From Kribbella solani (GTDB lineage Bacteria > Actinomycetota > Actinomycetes > Propionibacteriales > Kribbellaceae): a stretch of 64,000 nucleotides of DNA. Location of the stretch: assembly GCF_014205295.1 (NCBI RefSeq), contig NZ_JACHNF010000001.1, positions 682,001 through 746,000 of the forward strand, read 5' to 3'. This document shows, piece by piece, positions 1-8,832 of the stretch. Position numbers and translations under genes: made by a program. How positions within the stretch are numbered: position 1 is the first letter of the stretch; the number at the start of each line of letters is the position of its first letter. The notes beneath the pieces are model-generated. The model was not told the origin of the DNA. It made no database searches and saw only the letters and a program-made list of their open reading frames with translations.

Positions 1-8
1 ATCGTGGC

Positions 9-52
9 CTGACCAGGCAGTTCATAGCGAAAGTGCCCTCTGACCAGGCACT
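9..52. repeat. Direct repeat CTGACCAGGCA x2 and a short hairpin
   Basis: CTGACCAGGCA occurs at 9-19 and again at 40-50. The second copy also forms the right arm of a 6-bp hairpin (AGTGCC 32-37, GGCACT 47-52). It sits directly beside the tRNA-like 3' half at 70-113. Short repeats beside an attachment site can be integrase arm or core sites, but these are too short to prove that. Confidence 0.35.
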
Positions 53-69
53 GTGGCGAGAAGCCTTTA

Positions 70-113
70 GATAATGAGAAGGTCGTCGGTTCGATTCCGA
101 CACCTGACCTCCA
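70..113 (+). other. tRNA 3'-half-like sequence, possible attachment-site scar
   Basis: The block contains a perfect T-arm: stem GTCGG (85-89), loop TTCGATT (90-96), stem CCGAC (97-101). It is preceded by an AGGTC-type variable region and the 3' side of an anticodon-like arm starting at GATAATGAGA, and followed by an acceptor-like run to 113. No matching D-arm or 5' acceptor strand lies upstream, so this is not a complete tRNA gene. Tyrosine integrases often cross over in the anticodon loop and leave exactly such a 3' half. Antisense translation gives the GIEPTTFSL string commonly seen in spurious ORFs over tRNAs. Confidence 0.45.
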
Positions 114-1147
114 CCCGCGCTTCCTGGTGCGCCATTGGGCGGCCTGTGCGGCCAAAGTGGCGGCGCGATTGTGCTCGCGCAGGGCGGCGACCGCCTCGTC
201 TCGGACCTGTTGCCAACGCAGGCGCCGTTCGGCGAGGTTGATCGTTTTCGTGTCGCTGAAGGTGGACTGGCGAACCGGGATGCCGCTGGCGACTGCGATG
301 GTTAGCCGGCCGGAGGGGACCTTGTCGTACGTCGGAACCCGTGGGTAGCCCCACCTCTCGAAGTCGCGGTGCTCTTTCGCGGTTGGTTGGTGCGGGACTT
401 TGTCGTCGTTCTCGGAGACCTGTAGGCCGTATGTGTGTCCAGTGATGGAGACAGCGAGGTCGGCGGGATGGTGATCGTCGCGGTTCCGGGCCGGGCAGGT
501 GACTTCCCACCCCCGTGCTGAGGCGCTCTTGGCTATCGCATCGAGCAGGCATAGTGCTCTTTGCCGGACGTTGCCCTTGAACCGCAGCCGATGCTCCTTG
601 TCGGCGCGGAGCGCGACGATCGCGGTGTGGGCTTTGACGAGCCGATCGGATACCTCGATCGGCTCCAGGACGGCGTTCATCCAGGCTGGCTTGTCTACCA
701 ACTGCAGCACCCTCATGGGCCAGCTGCGGTGTGCTATGTCCAGCAGCTTGCCCTCGGGGACCTTTCCGTGCCGTATGGCTGAGGACACGAGGTTGTCGTA
801 ATAGTTGTGGAAATCCTCGACTCAATGCTCCCGCCTGCTGCCACGATGTCGGCAATCATCTGGTCAACCGGGCGCAAGGCGGTGACTTTCCGCTCTGCGC
901 GTGCCGGAATGGTCGGTCTCGCCGGGGACGATATCGCCGCGCTCTTTGCGCGTGTCGTGTCCGAGGTGTTCGTCCAGTGTCCAACTGGGTAGCAGCCGTG
1001 CTCGGCGAAATGCCGACCGGCCTCCGTTGCCTCCGCTTTCCACACGCCGCGCTTCTTGGTCACGGTTGACATAGTTGTCTGTAACGGTGTGGGGATTTCG
1101 CACGATGTGAGAGCTGACGAGTCCGCCCCTCTGCCAGGAGTTGATCC

Positions 1148-2417
1148 GTGAGGTCTCGAACGCTCATCTGTGCTGGCGTGGCCTTTCAGCCTGCTCGTCG
1201 GATTCAGCTCTCAGGCGTCGGCTGATCCTGTCCAACAGACGCCTGGCCCAGCGGCGGTTGCTCAGGCTCGCCCGAACAGCGTGTTGGGGCCAGCGAAACT
1301 GATGCCGCCGATGAAGAAACTGGCGAAAGGAGCAACGGGAGAAGGACTTCCAGCGTGCGCTGAACGCCTACGCGATTCAGTCGGGGCAGACCTACTCTGT
1401 CGATGCGAGTTCCATTCAGCCGGCGACGGCGGGCAGGAGTAAGTTCGCCGCAGCCACGGAGCCGGTCGTATCTACAACCACTACCAGTGGTGCGCGTGGA
1501 CCGACTCCAAGATGGACTATTACGAAGACTTACCGACCGTCGGCCGATCCAGGACGGGGCGCCTGACCTGGCGTACGACGCTGATCGGCTGGGGATCGAA
1601 GAGCACGAACCAGGTCGTCGTGCGTGTCTACATCGATCAGGTCAACGCGGACAACGGCAGCAAGGTGACCCCGGGCAACGCGAGTCTTCGGATGTCGCTT
1701 TCGTGCGATTTCGTGTACGGCAACACGAGCTGTGGCGATGCACCTGGCTCGTGCCACGAGGCGACCTTCGCCCAGTTGGCCGCCGGAACGCCTCTGGAGT
1801 TCACGACGACCGTCGACCTGCCGGCGGCCACACCTGAGCTGCCGGACCGCAAGACCGGACTCAACCTCGGTGTGAAGTTCGATGCCTTGACCACGCTCGC
1901 GGCCGGTCAGACCTTTCCCGCCGGCACGATCAAGTCGGTCGTGCGGTGTGACGGCTCCACCCGGTCAACCTTCAACGGTCCGGCGTGCATCTTCGCGGGG
2001 GTCGTTCCGCAGTGGACCCTCAACAGGGCGGACGGTGAGGTCGGTGATGTCGCGAAGCACGTCTACCAAGCGATCAATGATCCGAACTCGACGGTGCCAC
2101 CGGACCCCAGTGGCAACAAGTACATCCCCTACAACCTCACCCGGACCGTCGACACGAATCTGAACCAGGCGCAGCGGGACCGGGCGAAGTATCAGTGCAA
2201 GAAGTGGTTCAACAGCGAACCCGACGAGCAGTGTGACGAGTACCCCTTCGCGTCGTCCTATGAAGGCACATTCAACGATCCGGAGACCAACTACTCGGTC
2301 AAGCTTATCGACGCCACGCAGAACGAGACCGAGGGCTGGAAACGTGGCCTCTGGTACAAAGACGACCGGATCTTGGAGTTGGACGGCTTCAGAGTGATCG
2401 CGTACCAGGAGCGATGA
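1148..2417 (+). pseudogene. Secreted NucA/NucB-type deoxyribonuclease, N-terminal part frameshifted
   Basis: The start is GTG 1148 with AGGAG at 1136-1140. The pieces needed for one protein lie in three frames: MRSRTLICAGVAF (frame of 1148), then SLLVGFSSQASA, a signal-peptide end (frame of 1170, open to 1442), then EKDFQRALNAYAIQSGQTYS (1339 on), then back to the frame open from about 1443 to 2417. The intact 3' part, about 300 codons from 1512, ends with QCDEYPFASSYEGTF and RILELDGFRVI, the hallmark of the NucA/NucB nuclease domain (CDEYPFAST). In polymorphic toxins this domain is usually a C-terminal effector. The stop overlaps the start of the SUKH gene (ATGA), so the pair was translationally coupled. 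Three indels inside about 300 bp suggest decay. A short product from ATG 1512 would lack the signal peptide. Confidence 0.7.
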
Positions 2418-2959
2418 TGAGCATCGTGTCGGACTGGCAGGCCATCGACGTCGAACTACGCCAGCGGGCCCCGCGGATTCTCGCGGACCTCCGTCCGCCG
2501 ATCACCGAGTCGGAGGCGGAGAACTGGGCCCACACGGCTGGTGTGTTGCCGGTCGAGCTGCGAGAGCTGTACGACGCGCACGCAGGCACTGCGACCCGCG
2601 GCAGTTCCGGGTTCAGCTTCATCGGGGAGTGGTACCCGTTCACCGTTGACGAGGCCCTTGTGCGCTACCAGCGGTGCCGCCGGATGGCAGAGTCCTGGGA
2701 ACGTCCGCCGCTGATTCCATTCGCGATCGACCTGAGCGGGAGCTACCTGGCTGTCCGGCCCGGCGGCCGCGGCGACCTCAGCATCATCCTGGACGACGCG
2801 GGTGATGCGCCGTATGAGAGATACCCCGACATCGCCACGCTCGTCGCCAGCACTGTCGATGGGCTCCGCGGCAACAGCCCAGATTACCGAGCCGAGCTCG
2901 CCGAGCAGTACCTGTCCTGGACAAACCTGGAGGAAGAGGCAGATGACCGTGGCTATTAG
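2414..2959 (+). CDS. SUKH (SMI1/KNR4) family protein, probable immunity protein
   Basis: This 181-aa cytosolic protein has the SMI1/KNR4 pattern: an N-terminal helix with ITESEAENWAHTAGVLPVEL, then LRELYDAHAG, the GFSFIGEWYPF strand, and LIPFAIDLSGSYLAVRP, a strand typical of the family. SUKH proteins are widespread immunity proteins that bind and neutralise nuclease and other toxin domains in polymorphic toxin systems. Here it overlaps the stop of the NucA/NucB-type nuclease gene by ATGA, so it is probably that nuclease's antidote. Unlike its two neighbours it is uninterrupted, as expected if immunity is kept longer than a decaying toxin. The partnership is inferred from position. Confidence 0.8.
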   Translation: MMSIVSDWQAIDVELRQRAPRILADLRPPITESEAENWAHTAGVLPVELRELYDAHAGTATRGSSGFSFIGEWYPFTVDEALVRYQRCRRMAESWERPPLIPFAIDLSGSYLAVRPGGRGDLSIILDDAGDAPYERYPDIATLVASTVDGLRGNSPDYRAELAEQYLSWTNLEEEADDRGY

Positions 2960-3724
2960 CCGCGCACGACACCTCTCTCGCAGCGTCGTCGTACTGCCAG
3001 TCGTGGCGCTGTTGACGGTTGCACTGTTGACCGCGGGTGTGTCCTCGAGCGAGGCCGCTGGGCAGCGCGCGGCGGCCTCGTGCACTCTCACTTCAGCTAC
3101 CCAACCTCGTGGGGCGTGTTCGACACCACCAGCCTTGCGCCGTGGACCTGGCAGCCGGCCGGCGCCAGAACCCGAGGCGACACCACCCTTGCTACCGCGG
3201 GCCAGCAGACCCCCGGCACGGCAGACTCCGGGCAGATCCAGGCGGCCGTGCCGCAGAACACCCCAACCACCGACATCCGCATGGTGTCAAAGATCGACGC
3301 GCTGCCGACCAACAACTGCGCAGGTGGCATCAACGCCCACGTGTACGCGCAACGCTATGCCATCGCACCGCACGGACTCATCAACTATGGCGGCCGTAGC
3401 GGCTCTCTTCAGCAACTCAACTCCAGCACCGGGGGATGGTTTGTGGTTCAGAACTTCACCACGGACAGCACCGGTCACTGGAGAGGCAATGTCACGTGGC
3501 CAAGCCCTGTGGGATCGGCGCTTTCTGCTCGTGTCGTCATCTATGACGGGCAGTACATCTTCGGCAGCATCAGTCCGACCTGTACGGGAACGACCCTCCC
3601 GCCGTGCCCGACCACGCCGGCAGCGAGGACCAGCGGCCGCGACACGGTCCTCGGGTTGAGCGATCCGAAAGTTGCACCCAACAAGGAGGAACCGGGACCA
3701 CTCGAGCCACCATCCGTGCGCTAG
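2943..3724 (+). pseudogene. Frameshifted secreted protein of unknown function
   Basis: ATG 2943 overlaps the last 17 nt of the SUKH gene and opens a clear Sec signal peptide (SRSVVVLPVVALLTVALLTA, then GVSSSEAAG). Near 3078-3085 the protein-like sequence moves to another frame (HSHFSYPTSWGVFDTTSLAP) that stays open to 3724. The mature part is rich in Gly, Ser, Thr and aromatic residues (HVYAQRYAIAPHGLINYGG, GGWFVVQNFTTDSTGHW, ARVVIYDGQYIFGSISPTC), suggesting a small beta-rich secreted domain. I do not recognise the family. Operon position after nuclease and immunity genes may mean a cargo or accessory role. The single frameshift fits the decay seen in this patch. Confidence 0.55.
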
Positions 3725-4014
3725 GCGCATCGCTCGACGGCACACCAGTCATCAGGGCGTGCGAGGCAGACGGCCCGGACTCATCTTCCCACCCTGGCAC
3801 AGCCCAGCTCGACCCTGCGCTGGTCATGCACGAGGTGCCGGTCGGCGGCTCGCTCGATCACGTCTGGACGCTCGTCGACGGCCTGCCGAATCATGCGGCT
3901 CCCTGGCGCTGCTCCGTCACTGCTCCGTCGGAGGCTGCTAAGCGTCGATCACCGGCGAGGGAGGTTGAGTAAGAAAGGCCAGGTCGGGGGCATGTTGACG
4001 GATTCCGGTCGCGG
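3725..4014. other. Intergenic stretch, no gene supported
   Basis: The forward frame keeps a short open stretch (VMHEVPVGGSLDHVWTLVDG around 3826-3885) without start, ribosome site or recognisable family. Long opposite-strand frames here have arginine-rich composition typical of out-of-frame reading in high-GC DNA. The region joins a frameshifted gene to a gene scrap and is best read as decayed DNA. Confidence 0.5.
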
Positions 4015-4254
4015 GTGGCGCTCAGCACCGGGAAGATCCTCGACATCTTCGAAGGCACCCAACAAATCCAGCAACTGATCGTCGCCCGCCGCCTCCTAGG
4101 CCTAACCTCAGCCGAGCTCAAACAGCCCTGGTATCCGCAGCCTCCGGTCGACGGCCTGCCGCGCTCGGTCGTAAGAGGACACGGCCATCCGGGTCGGCTT
4201 GCCGCCCAACCGCGTGCCATGCCGATCAGAGCACTCCGGAACCTGGAGCCGTGA
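4015..4254 (+). pseudogene. Acyl-CoA dehydrogenase C-terminal scrap
   Basis: Codons from 4033 read KILDIFEGTQQIQQLIVARR followed by LLGLTSAELK. This is the terminal helix of acyl-CoA dehydrogenases, whose FEGT-x2-IQ segment contacts FAD of the partner subunit. Nothing upstream in this frame continues the fold, and after about 4125 the frame drifts into non-family sequence up to 4254. So only some 35 codons of an original protein of about 380-400 aa remain. Of the two intact acyl-CoA dehydrogenases in the window, the longer ends in a similar but distinct motif (YGGSSQIQKNIIAQRLLEMP), so this is a separate gene's remnant. Confidence 0.7.
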
Positions 4255-4404
4255 ACAGGAGTTGATAACGTCGGGGCATTATGGATCGATTGGCAACGTG
4301 ATGGGGACAGCGACAGCGGGAGATAGGTGGACGATCCATGCTGTCCTGTCACGGTCTTGTGAATGGGGCAGTCGCTCGCCAGACGCCGGCAGCCACCGCG
4401 TAAC

Positions 4405-4460
4405 GTTGGCTCGTTGGCTCGTTGGCTCGTTGGCTCGTTGGCTCGTTGGCTCGTTGGCTC
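4405..4460 (+). repeat. Tandem repeat, 7 copies of GTTGGCTC
   Basis: Seven perfect, uninterrupted 8-bp units run from 4405 to 4460, with a partial eighth (GTTC). They lie about 25 bp upstream of the next start codon, so they occupy its leader or promoter. On the other strand the unit is GAGCCAAC. Perfect identity implies recent slippage expansion and probable copy-number variation between strains. Confidence 0.95.
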
Positions 4461-4484
4461 GTTCTGTGAGCTGTCGGTGGGCGG

Positions 4485-6065
4485 ATGAGCCCGCAGTGGG
4501 AGACGGTCACTTCTGAGCGGCGGGTCCTGGCAGTCGCGCGGACGGTGACGTCGCTGAATCGGCTGCTCGAGGTTCTGGTGGTGTTCGGCGACGATCCGCG
4601 AGTGGGTGTGGAGTTCGTCGTCAGCTCCGGGTCGAGGTTCGGCGCGGAGGTGCCGGCCGTGCTGCGGCGGCTCGGCGCGCGGATTGTCGACTGGGACGAT
4701 GCCGTGGCGACCACGTATGACCTGATCTTGTCGGCGAGCGAGCACGACGATCTGCATGAACTGCATGGACCATTGGTACTTCTGCCGCATGGCGCAGGGT
4801 TCCAGAAGTACTCGCCGCACAACGTTGGGGGCACGCGCGAGCGGGCCGGACTGACGACCCGTGCGCTCTGGCGCGATGACCGCCGCGTACCGTCGCTGGT
4901 CGTTGTTTCCCATCGCAACCAACGCCGGCTGCTTCCCGAGTTCGCGGACCGGATTCTGGTCGCTGGTGATCCAGCGATGGACGCCTTGATTCAGTTGGCC
5001 GGCTACCGCGAGGAGCTTCGTCGCCAGTTCGGCCTGCAACCCGGCCAACGGCTGGTGACGGTGACCTCGACCTGGGGCCCGCGATCGCTGCTGGGGCGCT
5101 GGCCGACGCTGCCGCCGCAATTGCTGGCGGAGCTTCCACTCGACGAGTTTCGGGTGGCCGTCGTACTCCATCCGAATGTCTGGGCCGAGCACGGCGGGTG
5201 GCAGATCCGGAATTGGCTTCGGACGGCGCTCGCCTCCGGACTGATCTTGGTGCCGCCGACGGGACCGTGGCAGAGTGCACTTGCGGCCGCGGAGTGCGTG
5301 ATCGGCGATCACGGGTCGTTGTCGGCGTACGCGACTGGACTCGGAACCCCTTTGATTCTCGGCGCTTTCGGCGCTGAAGAAGTACCTAGGGATACCGCGA
5401 TGTGGCAGCTGGGCCGGACGGCGCCGCGCTTGGACGGACATCTGTCGCTGGCGGACCAGATCAGGGCAGCACTGTCGAGCGTGGACATCAACCGCGGCCT
5501 GGCGGCGGAAGTGTTCGAGCGCGAAGGGCAGTCGCTGGACATTTTGCAGCGTGAGTTCTTCGAGATGCTCGGCCTTGCGCCGGTGCATCGTCCTCGCGCG
5601 GCCGTACCAGAGGTCTGGGACGCCCGGCCGCCGAATATCCGCGCTTTCCAGGTGGAGGTGGCGGACGACGGATCGGCGCTTCGGGTCGAGCGGTTCCCCG
5701 CGGAGCTGGACGAGTTCGCGCGGCCGGGTGCCGCGCGTCGGCTTGTTGCGTACGGCGACGCTGAAGAGGCGATCCTGCAACGCGCCGCGGCGATCGTTGC
5801 GCCGGACGCCACCGATGGCAGCTGGGCCTCAGCCATCCTGGATCGGTACCCGGGATGCCGGCTGGTCGTCGCACCGAAGAACCCCACTTCAGCCGCACTG
5901 ACCGCGCGGCACGGCCCGACCGCCTACTCCATGACGTATCGCGGGATCGACGGCGTCGTGGCGGCAGCGATCTGGCTGTACCTGCGCGCCGAGGGATTCG
6001 AACGGACCGAGGTGACGGCAACGGTCGGCGATGCGGCCGGTTCGGTCGAGGTCACGTCCCACTGA
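4485..6065 (+). CDS. GT-B / CDP-glycerol glycerophosphotransferase-like protein
   Basis: This 526-aa cytosolic protein belongs to an actinobacterial family often left as hypothetical. Residues 14-60 (RVLAVARTVTSLNRLLEVL) form a first Rossmann-like half. LLPHGAGFQKYSPH near 99-112 and VVLHPNVWAEHGGWQIRNW near 226-244 are conserved motifs. GDHGSLSAYATGLGTPLILG near 273-292 resembles the sugar-nucleotide or CDP-glycerol binding motif of GT-B enzymes such as TagB/TagF. About 150 C-terminal residues are more variable. Substrate is unknown; a polymer-modifying transferase role is inference. ATG 4485 follows GGTGGG. The gene is monocistronic and convergent with the NTPase gene on the other strand. 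Confidence 0.6.
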   Translation: MSPQWETVTSERRVLAVARTVTSLNRLLEVLVVFGDDPRVGVEFVVSSGSRFGAEVPAVLRRLGARIVDWDDAVATTYDLILSASEHDDLHELHGPLVLLPHGAGFQKYSPHNVGGTRERAGLTTRALWRDDRRVPSLVVVSHRNQRRLLPEFADRILVAGDPAMDALIQLAGYREELRRQFGLQPGQRLVTVTSTWGPRSLLGRWPTLPPQLLAELPLDEFRVAVVLHPNVWAEHGGWQIRNWLRTALASGLILVPPTGPWQSALAAAECVIGDHGSLSAYATGLGTPLILGAFGAEEVPRDTAMWQLGRTAPRLDGHLSLADQIRAALSSVDINRGLAAEVFEREGQSLDILQREFFEMLGLAPVHRPRAAVPEVWDARPPNIRAFQVEVADDGSALRVERFPAELDEFARPGAARRLVAYGDAEEAILQRAAAIVAPDATDGSWASAILDRYPGCRLVVAPKNPTSAALTARHGPTAYSMTYRGIDGVVAAAIWLYLRAEGFERTEVTATVGDAAGSVEVTSH

Positions 6066-6127
6066 GGTGCCGACGATGGTTGGATGCGGTCGGCTTGGTC
6101 GAGATCACGTCCCGCCGAGGTGGCCGA
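6044..6127. repeat. Imperfect 30-bp direct repeat spanning two convergent stop codons
   Basis: GGTCGAGGTCACGTCCCACT at the start of copy 1 (6044-6073) matches GGTCGAGATCACGTCCCGCC at the start of copy 2 (6097-6127); both continue with GAGGTG and then CCGA. Copy 1 holds the stop of the GT-B-like gene, and copy 2 holds the antisense stop of the NTPase gene. The similarity suggests a local duplication when the two gene ends were joined. Confidence 0.6.
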
Positions 6128-8183
6128 GCTCGGTCAGGCGCTGTCCGACGGCAGTGCCGCGAGGATCGTCGGTGGCCGCGAAGATCGACTGGAGCTTGGT
6201 CAGGTAGCTCGTCTCGGCGACCGCGTCACCTGCCTCCTGAGCCAGTTGGCGCAGCAACTCCAGCGGCGCTACGACCAGAGTGGTCTGTCCCAGCGGCGCT
6301 ACCCGGCGAAGTGCGTCATTGAGTGCCTCCACCGCATCGTCCGATCGGCGAAGGGCGCGGAAGACCCGCGCCTTGCTGTGCAGGATGCGCGACTCGGCCC
6401 GATGGTCGCCGAGTCCCGTGATGAGCTGTTCTGCCCGGTTCAGTGCCGCCAGCGCCTCGTCGTACCGCCCTAGCTGGTTGAGACAGCGGCCGCGGAACTG
6501 TGACTGCAATGCGATGCCACGTCGGTCTCCGAGCTCTTCGTTCAGACGCAGTGATTCGTCGAACGCCGCGAGCGCACTTGCGGCGTCGCCATAGCGGGCG
6601 CGGAGCTGGCCCTCGAAGTCGAGCACCGATGCTCGCAACGCGCGGTCGTCGACGATGTTGCTCAGTTCGGTCGCGGCCTGGATGTCGGCTTCTGCCTGGC
6701 CAAGGTCGCCCTGCTCCATCCAGGCACGGGCGCGATAGCACCGCATCCGCGCTTCGGCCCGTCGGTCGGCGGAACGTTCGGCGGATTCCACGGCAACGGT
6801 GCCGGCCTTGATCCACTCGTGGTACAGGTTGTGGCTGGTGTGGAAGGGCCAGCAGGCTTCGAAGATCTGCCAGGCCTCGGTGTCGAGTCCCTGCGCCGCC
6901 GCACCGACGATGACCTCGAGCAGCGCATCGTGCCAGGTCTCGAACCACCGCATCGCATCTTGGGCGTCGGCGAACGCGGGACTGCCGGCTTCGAGGTCGG
7001 TCGGGGTCACTCTGAACCGGTCGCGCTGAACGGCATGATCGGCCGCGACAGCCAGCGAACGCCATGACCGGATCATCCGGGCTCGCCCAGCGTCGCGGAG
7101 GCCGGTGTCTGTCGACCAGCCGGCGCGCTCCGCGTGTGAGCGTACGAGCGACAGCATCCGGTAGCCGCCGTCGGTCAACTGGAGCAGGTCGAGCCGTACG
7201 AGTTCGCTGAGTGCTGCCCCCACGTCGACCGTGGTTTCCGCCAGCAGGGCTGTGATGGTCTCCTTGGGCCAGCGATCGGCTGGAACCGTGCCGAGTGCTC
7301 GGTACGTCATTGCGACGTCCTTGCGCATCACGTCCTCGAAGGAGTCGAAGATTGCCGTCAGGGAGTGCCGGATACCTGCTCGTGCGGGCGTTGGCTCGGC
7401 GTCGTGTACGCGTGACTCGAGGTCCGCGACCAGGTGCTCGACCGAGAGTTCAGGCTCGAGCTGTAGCTGCCGGGCGGCGATCTTGAGGCCGAGTGGTGAC
7501 CCGGAGCACAGAGTGACGAGACGGTCGACGGCATCGTTCTGTCCGGCCAGACGGTCCGCTCCGAGGATCGTGGACATCAGTTCCAGTCCGTGCTCGGCAT
7601 CGAGACCGCCGAGGCGGCGCACCGTAGCGCCGTCGAGGGCCAGGTCGTCGAGCCGGATGTTGCCAGCGGCAATGACCATTGCCGCCGACGAGTTCGGTGT
7701 CAGCTGGCTGATCTGCGCGGCATCCGTCGCTCCGTCCACAAGTACGAGCACCCGGCGCCGGTCGGTGACGGCGAGGAAGCGGCTTCGCCGGGACCGGAGG
7801 TCAGGCGGTACGGCGGCCAGATCAACGCCGAGATCAGACAAGGCCGAGCCCAGTACATCGGCCATGGCGCCGCCCGGAATCTGCTCGAGGTCAAGCTCGA
7901 TCGCGTGGTCGAAGTATTCCTCCACCGCGTCTGCCAACCGGCGTAGCACACTGGTCTTGCCCGACCCGGGCACGCCGTGGATTGCGAGCACCGGAGGGCG
8001 CGACCGAGGAGTCGTGGCGAGAGCGGTCACCGCCGCCACCAGTTCGGTCCGGTTGACGAAGTTCCCGACCGGTGCCGAAACCGTCCAGATCCTTGCCGCG
8101 GCCGGCGGACGGATCGCGTTCAGGACGGGTTCGGAGGCATCGAAGGCTCTGCCCGGCTGGGAGCTGTTCCCGTCAGCCGCCAT
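6105..8183 (-). CDS. STAND-type P-loop NTPase with C-terminal TPR-like repeats
   Basis: This 692-aa protein starts at ATG 8183, chosen because GGAGGGA sits about 6 nt upstream; the frame is open 10 codons further. Residues about 40-70 (VGNFVNRTELVAAVTAL) precede a Walker A motif GVPGSGKTS near 70-78, a Walker B-like strand RVLVLVDGATD, and a winged-helix region. Helical TPR-like repeats fill the C-terminal half (LRASVLDFEGQLRARYGDAA, ALQSQFRGRCLNQLGRYDEA). The layout matches NB-ARC/SARP-type STAND ATPases without the N-terminal SARP DNA-binding domain. Such proteins act as nucleotide-dependent signalling switches. The missing effector domain leaves its output unknown. It stands alone between convergent and divergent neighbours. 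Confidence 0.75.
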   Translation of the reverse strand: MAADGNSSQPGRAFDASEPVLNAIRPPAAARIWTVSAPVGNFVNRTELVAAVTALATTPRSRPPVLAIHGVPGSGKTSVLRRLADAVEEYFDHAIELDLEQIPGGAMADVLGSALSDLGVDLAAVPPDLRSRRSRFLAVTDRRRVLVLVDGATDAAQISQLTPNSSAAMVIAAGNIRLDDLALDGATVRRLGGLDAEHGLELMSTILGADRLAGQNDAVDRLVTLCSGSPLGLKIAARQLQLEPELSVEHLVADLESRVHDAEPTPARAGIRHSLTAIFDSFEDVMRKDVAMTYRALGTVPADRWPKETITALLAETTVDVGAALSELVRLDLLQLTDGGYRMLSLVRSHAERAGWSTDTGLRDAGRARMIRSWRSLAVAADHAVQRDRFRVTPTDLEAGSPAFADAQDAMRWFETWHDALLEVIVGAAAQGLDTEAWQIFEACWPFHTSHNLYHEWIKAGTVAVESAERSADRRAEARMRCYRARAWMEQGDLGQAEADIQAATELSNIVDDRALRASVLDFEGQLRARYGDAASALAAFDESLRLNEELGDRRGIALQSQFRGRCLNQLGRYDEALAALNRAEQLITGLGDHRAESRILHSKARVFRALRRSDDAVEALNDALRRVAPLGQTTLVVAPLELLRQLAQEAGDAVAETSYLTKLQSIFAATDDPRGTAVGQRLTELGHLGGT

Positions 8184-8367
8184 TCGCGTCCCTCCGTAAA
8201 GCCTGTCGGGCAATCGACATCACGCAGTCCTCCCGGGTCCGATCACGCACAGTTCACTCTAAGACACAGCGCGGATCAGCGCGGTGGGTGCGGCGATCCC
8301 GGCAATGCTGTCTTTTGCCACGGCGCGCGCACTGTGACAGCGGCCGGGCGACGGTACGGTGTCCGGC

Positions 8368-8832
8368 ATGAATCCGACCTGGCTGACGATCGTCGTGGCC
8401 GTCATCGGCGTACTCGGGACGCTGAGCGCCGGCTGGCTGACCGGCCGCCGCGCCGACCGAGCGACGAACGCGGACCGGGCGGCACGTCAGCTCGAAGAGG
8501 AGCGGTCCTTGAAGCGCGCGACGTACGCCGATGTCCTCCGCACGGCGCGCACGCTCGACCGGAGGGTGGCAGCAAGTCGTAGCGCTACCGAACTGGACGA
8601 CGTACTGGAGCAACTCCTGAGCGCGGCGAGCCACGTCGAGCTGCTCTCACCCGAACTGGCTTCCGGCCTGCTCTCGACTGTCATCGACCTTGCCGAGCGG
8701 CTCGTCGATCTCGCCAAGCGCCGACCGGCAACTAATGAAGTCATCGACGAGACCCGCGCGGACTACACGTCAGCGCTCGACGACCTCACCCACCGCCTGC
8801 ACACCGAGATCAGTCGGCCTTCTCCCCACTAG
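8368..8832 (+). CDS. Small membrane-anchored coiled-coil protein
   Basis: This 154-aa protein has one N-terminal membrane segment (LTIVVAVIGVLGTLSAGWLT, residues about 4-24), then a charged helical region beginning RRADRATNADRAARQLEEER. The rest (VLRTARTLDRRVAASRSATE, LLSTVIDLAERLVDLAKRR) is helical, so a signal anchor carrying a cytosolic coiled coil is likely. ATG 8368 was preferred to GTG 8359 because TACGGT lies 7 nt upstream as a TANNNT -10 box, suggesting a leaderless transcript; no Shine-Dalgarno is visible. The family is unknown to me. Confidence 0.65.
   Translation: MNPTWLTIVVAVIGVLGTLSAGWLTGRRADRATNADRAARQLEEERSLKRATYADVLRTARTLDRRVAASRSATELDDVLEQLLSAASHVELLSPELASGLLSTVIDLAERLVDLAKRRPATNEVIDETRADYTSALDDLTHRLHTEISRPSPH

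Larger units (their letters stand above)
1..1072 (-). pseudogene. Frameshifted actinobacterial hypothetical protein, C-terminus at window edge
   Basis: The reading frame starts at ATG 1072 (MSTVTKKRGVWKAEATEA) and runs about 73 codons to ...VDQMIADIVAAGGSIE. Near 852 the protein-like sequence continues in another frame (VEDFHNYYDNLVSSAIRHGK, then RALCLLDAIAKSASARGWEV) that stays open to position 1. The first frame stops near 734 and the second begins just after a TGA, so one indel joins them. Charged, helical composition at the end resembles conserved actinobacterial proteins of unknown function that I recognise only in outline. The last codons read antisense through the tRNA-like sequence at 70-113, which is not natural protein, so the native C-terminus is probably replaced there. 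No function can be assigned. Decay or an indel error are both possible. Confidence 0.55.

Noticed and set aside
1..113. Complete tRNA gene
   Set aside because: There is a good T-arm but no D-arm or matching 5' acceptor strand.
734..860. Programmed ribosomal frameshift near 852
   Set aside because: No slippery heptamer or downstream pseudoknot was visible, and neighbouring genes carry unrelated indels, so decay or error is simpler.
3891..5780. 629-codon minus-strand frame
   Set aside because: It is antisense to the glycosyltransferase-like gene, and its RANEPTSQ repeat is only the 8-bp DNA array read antisense.
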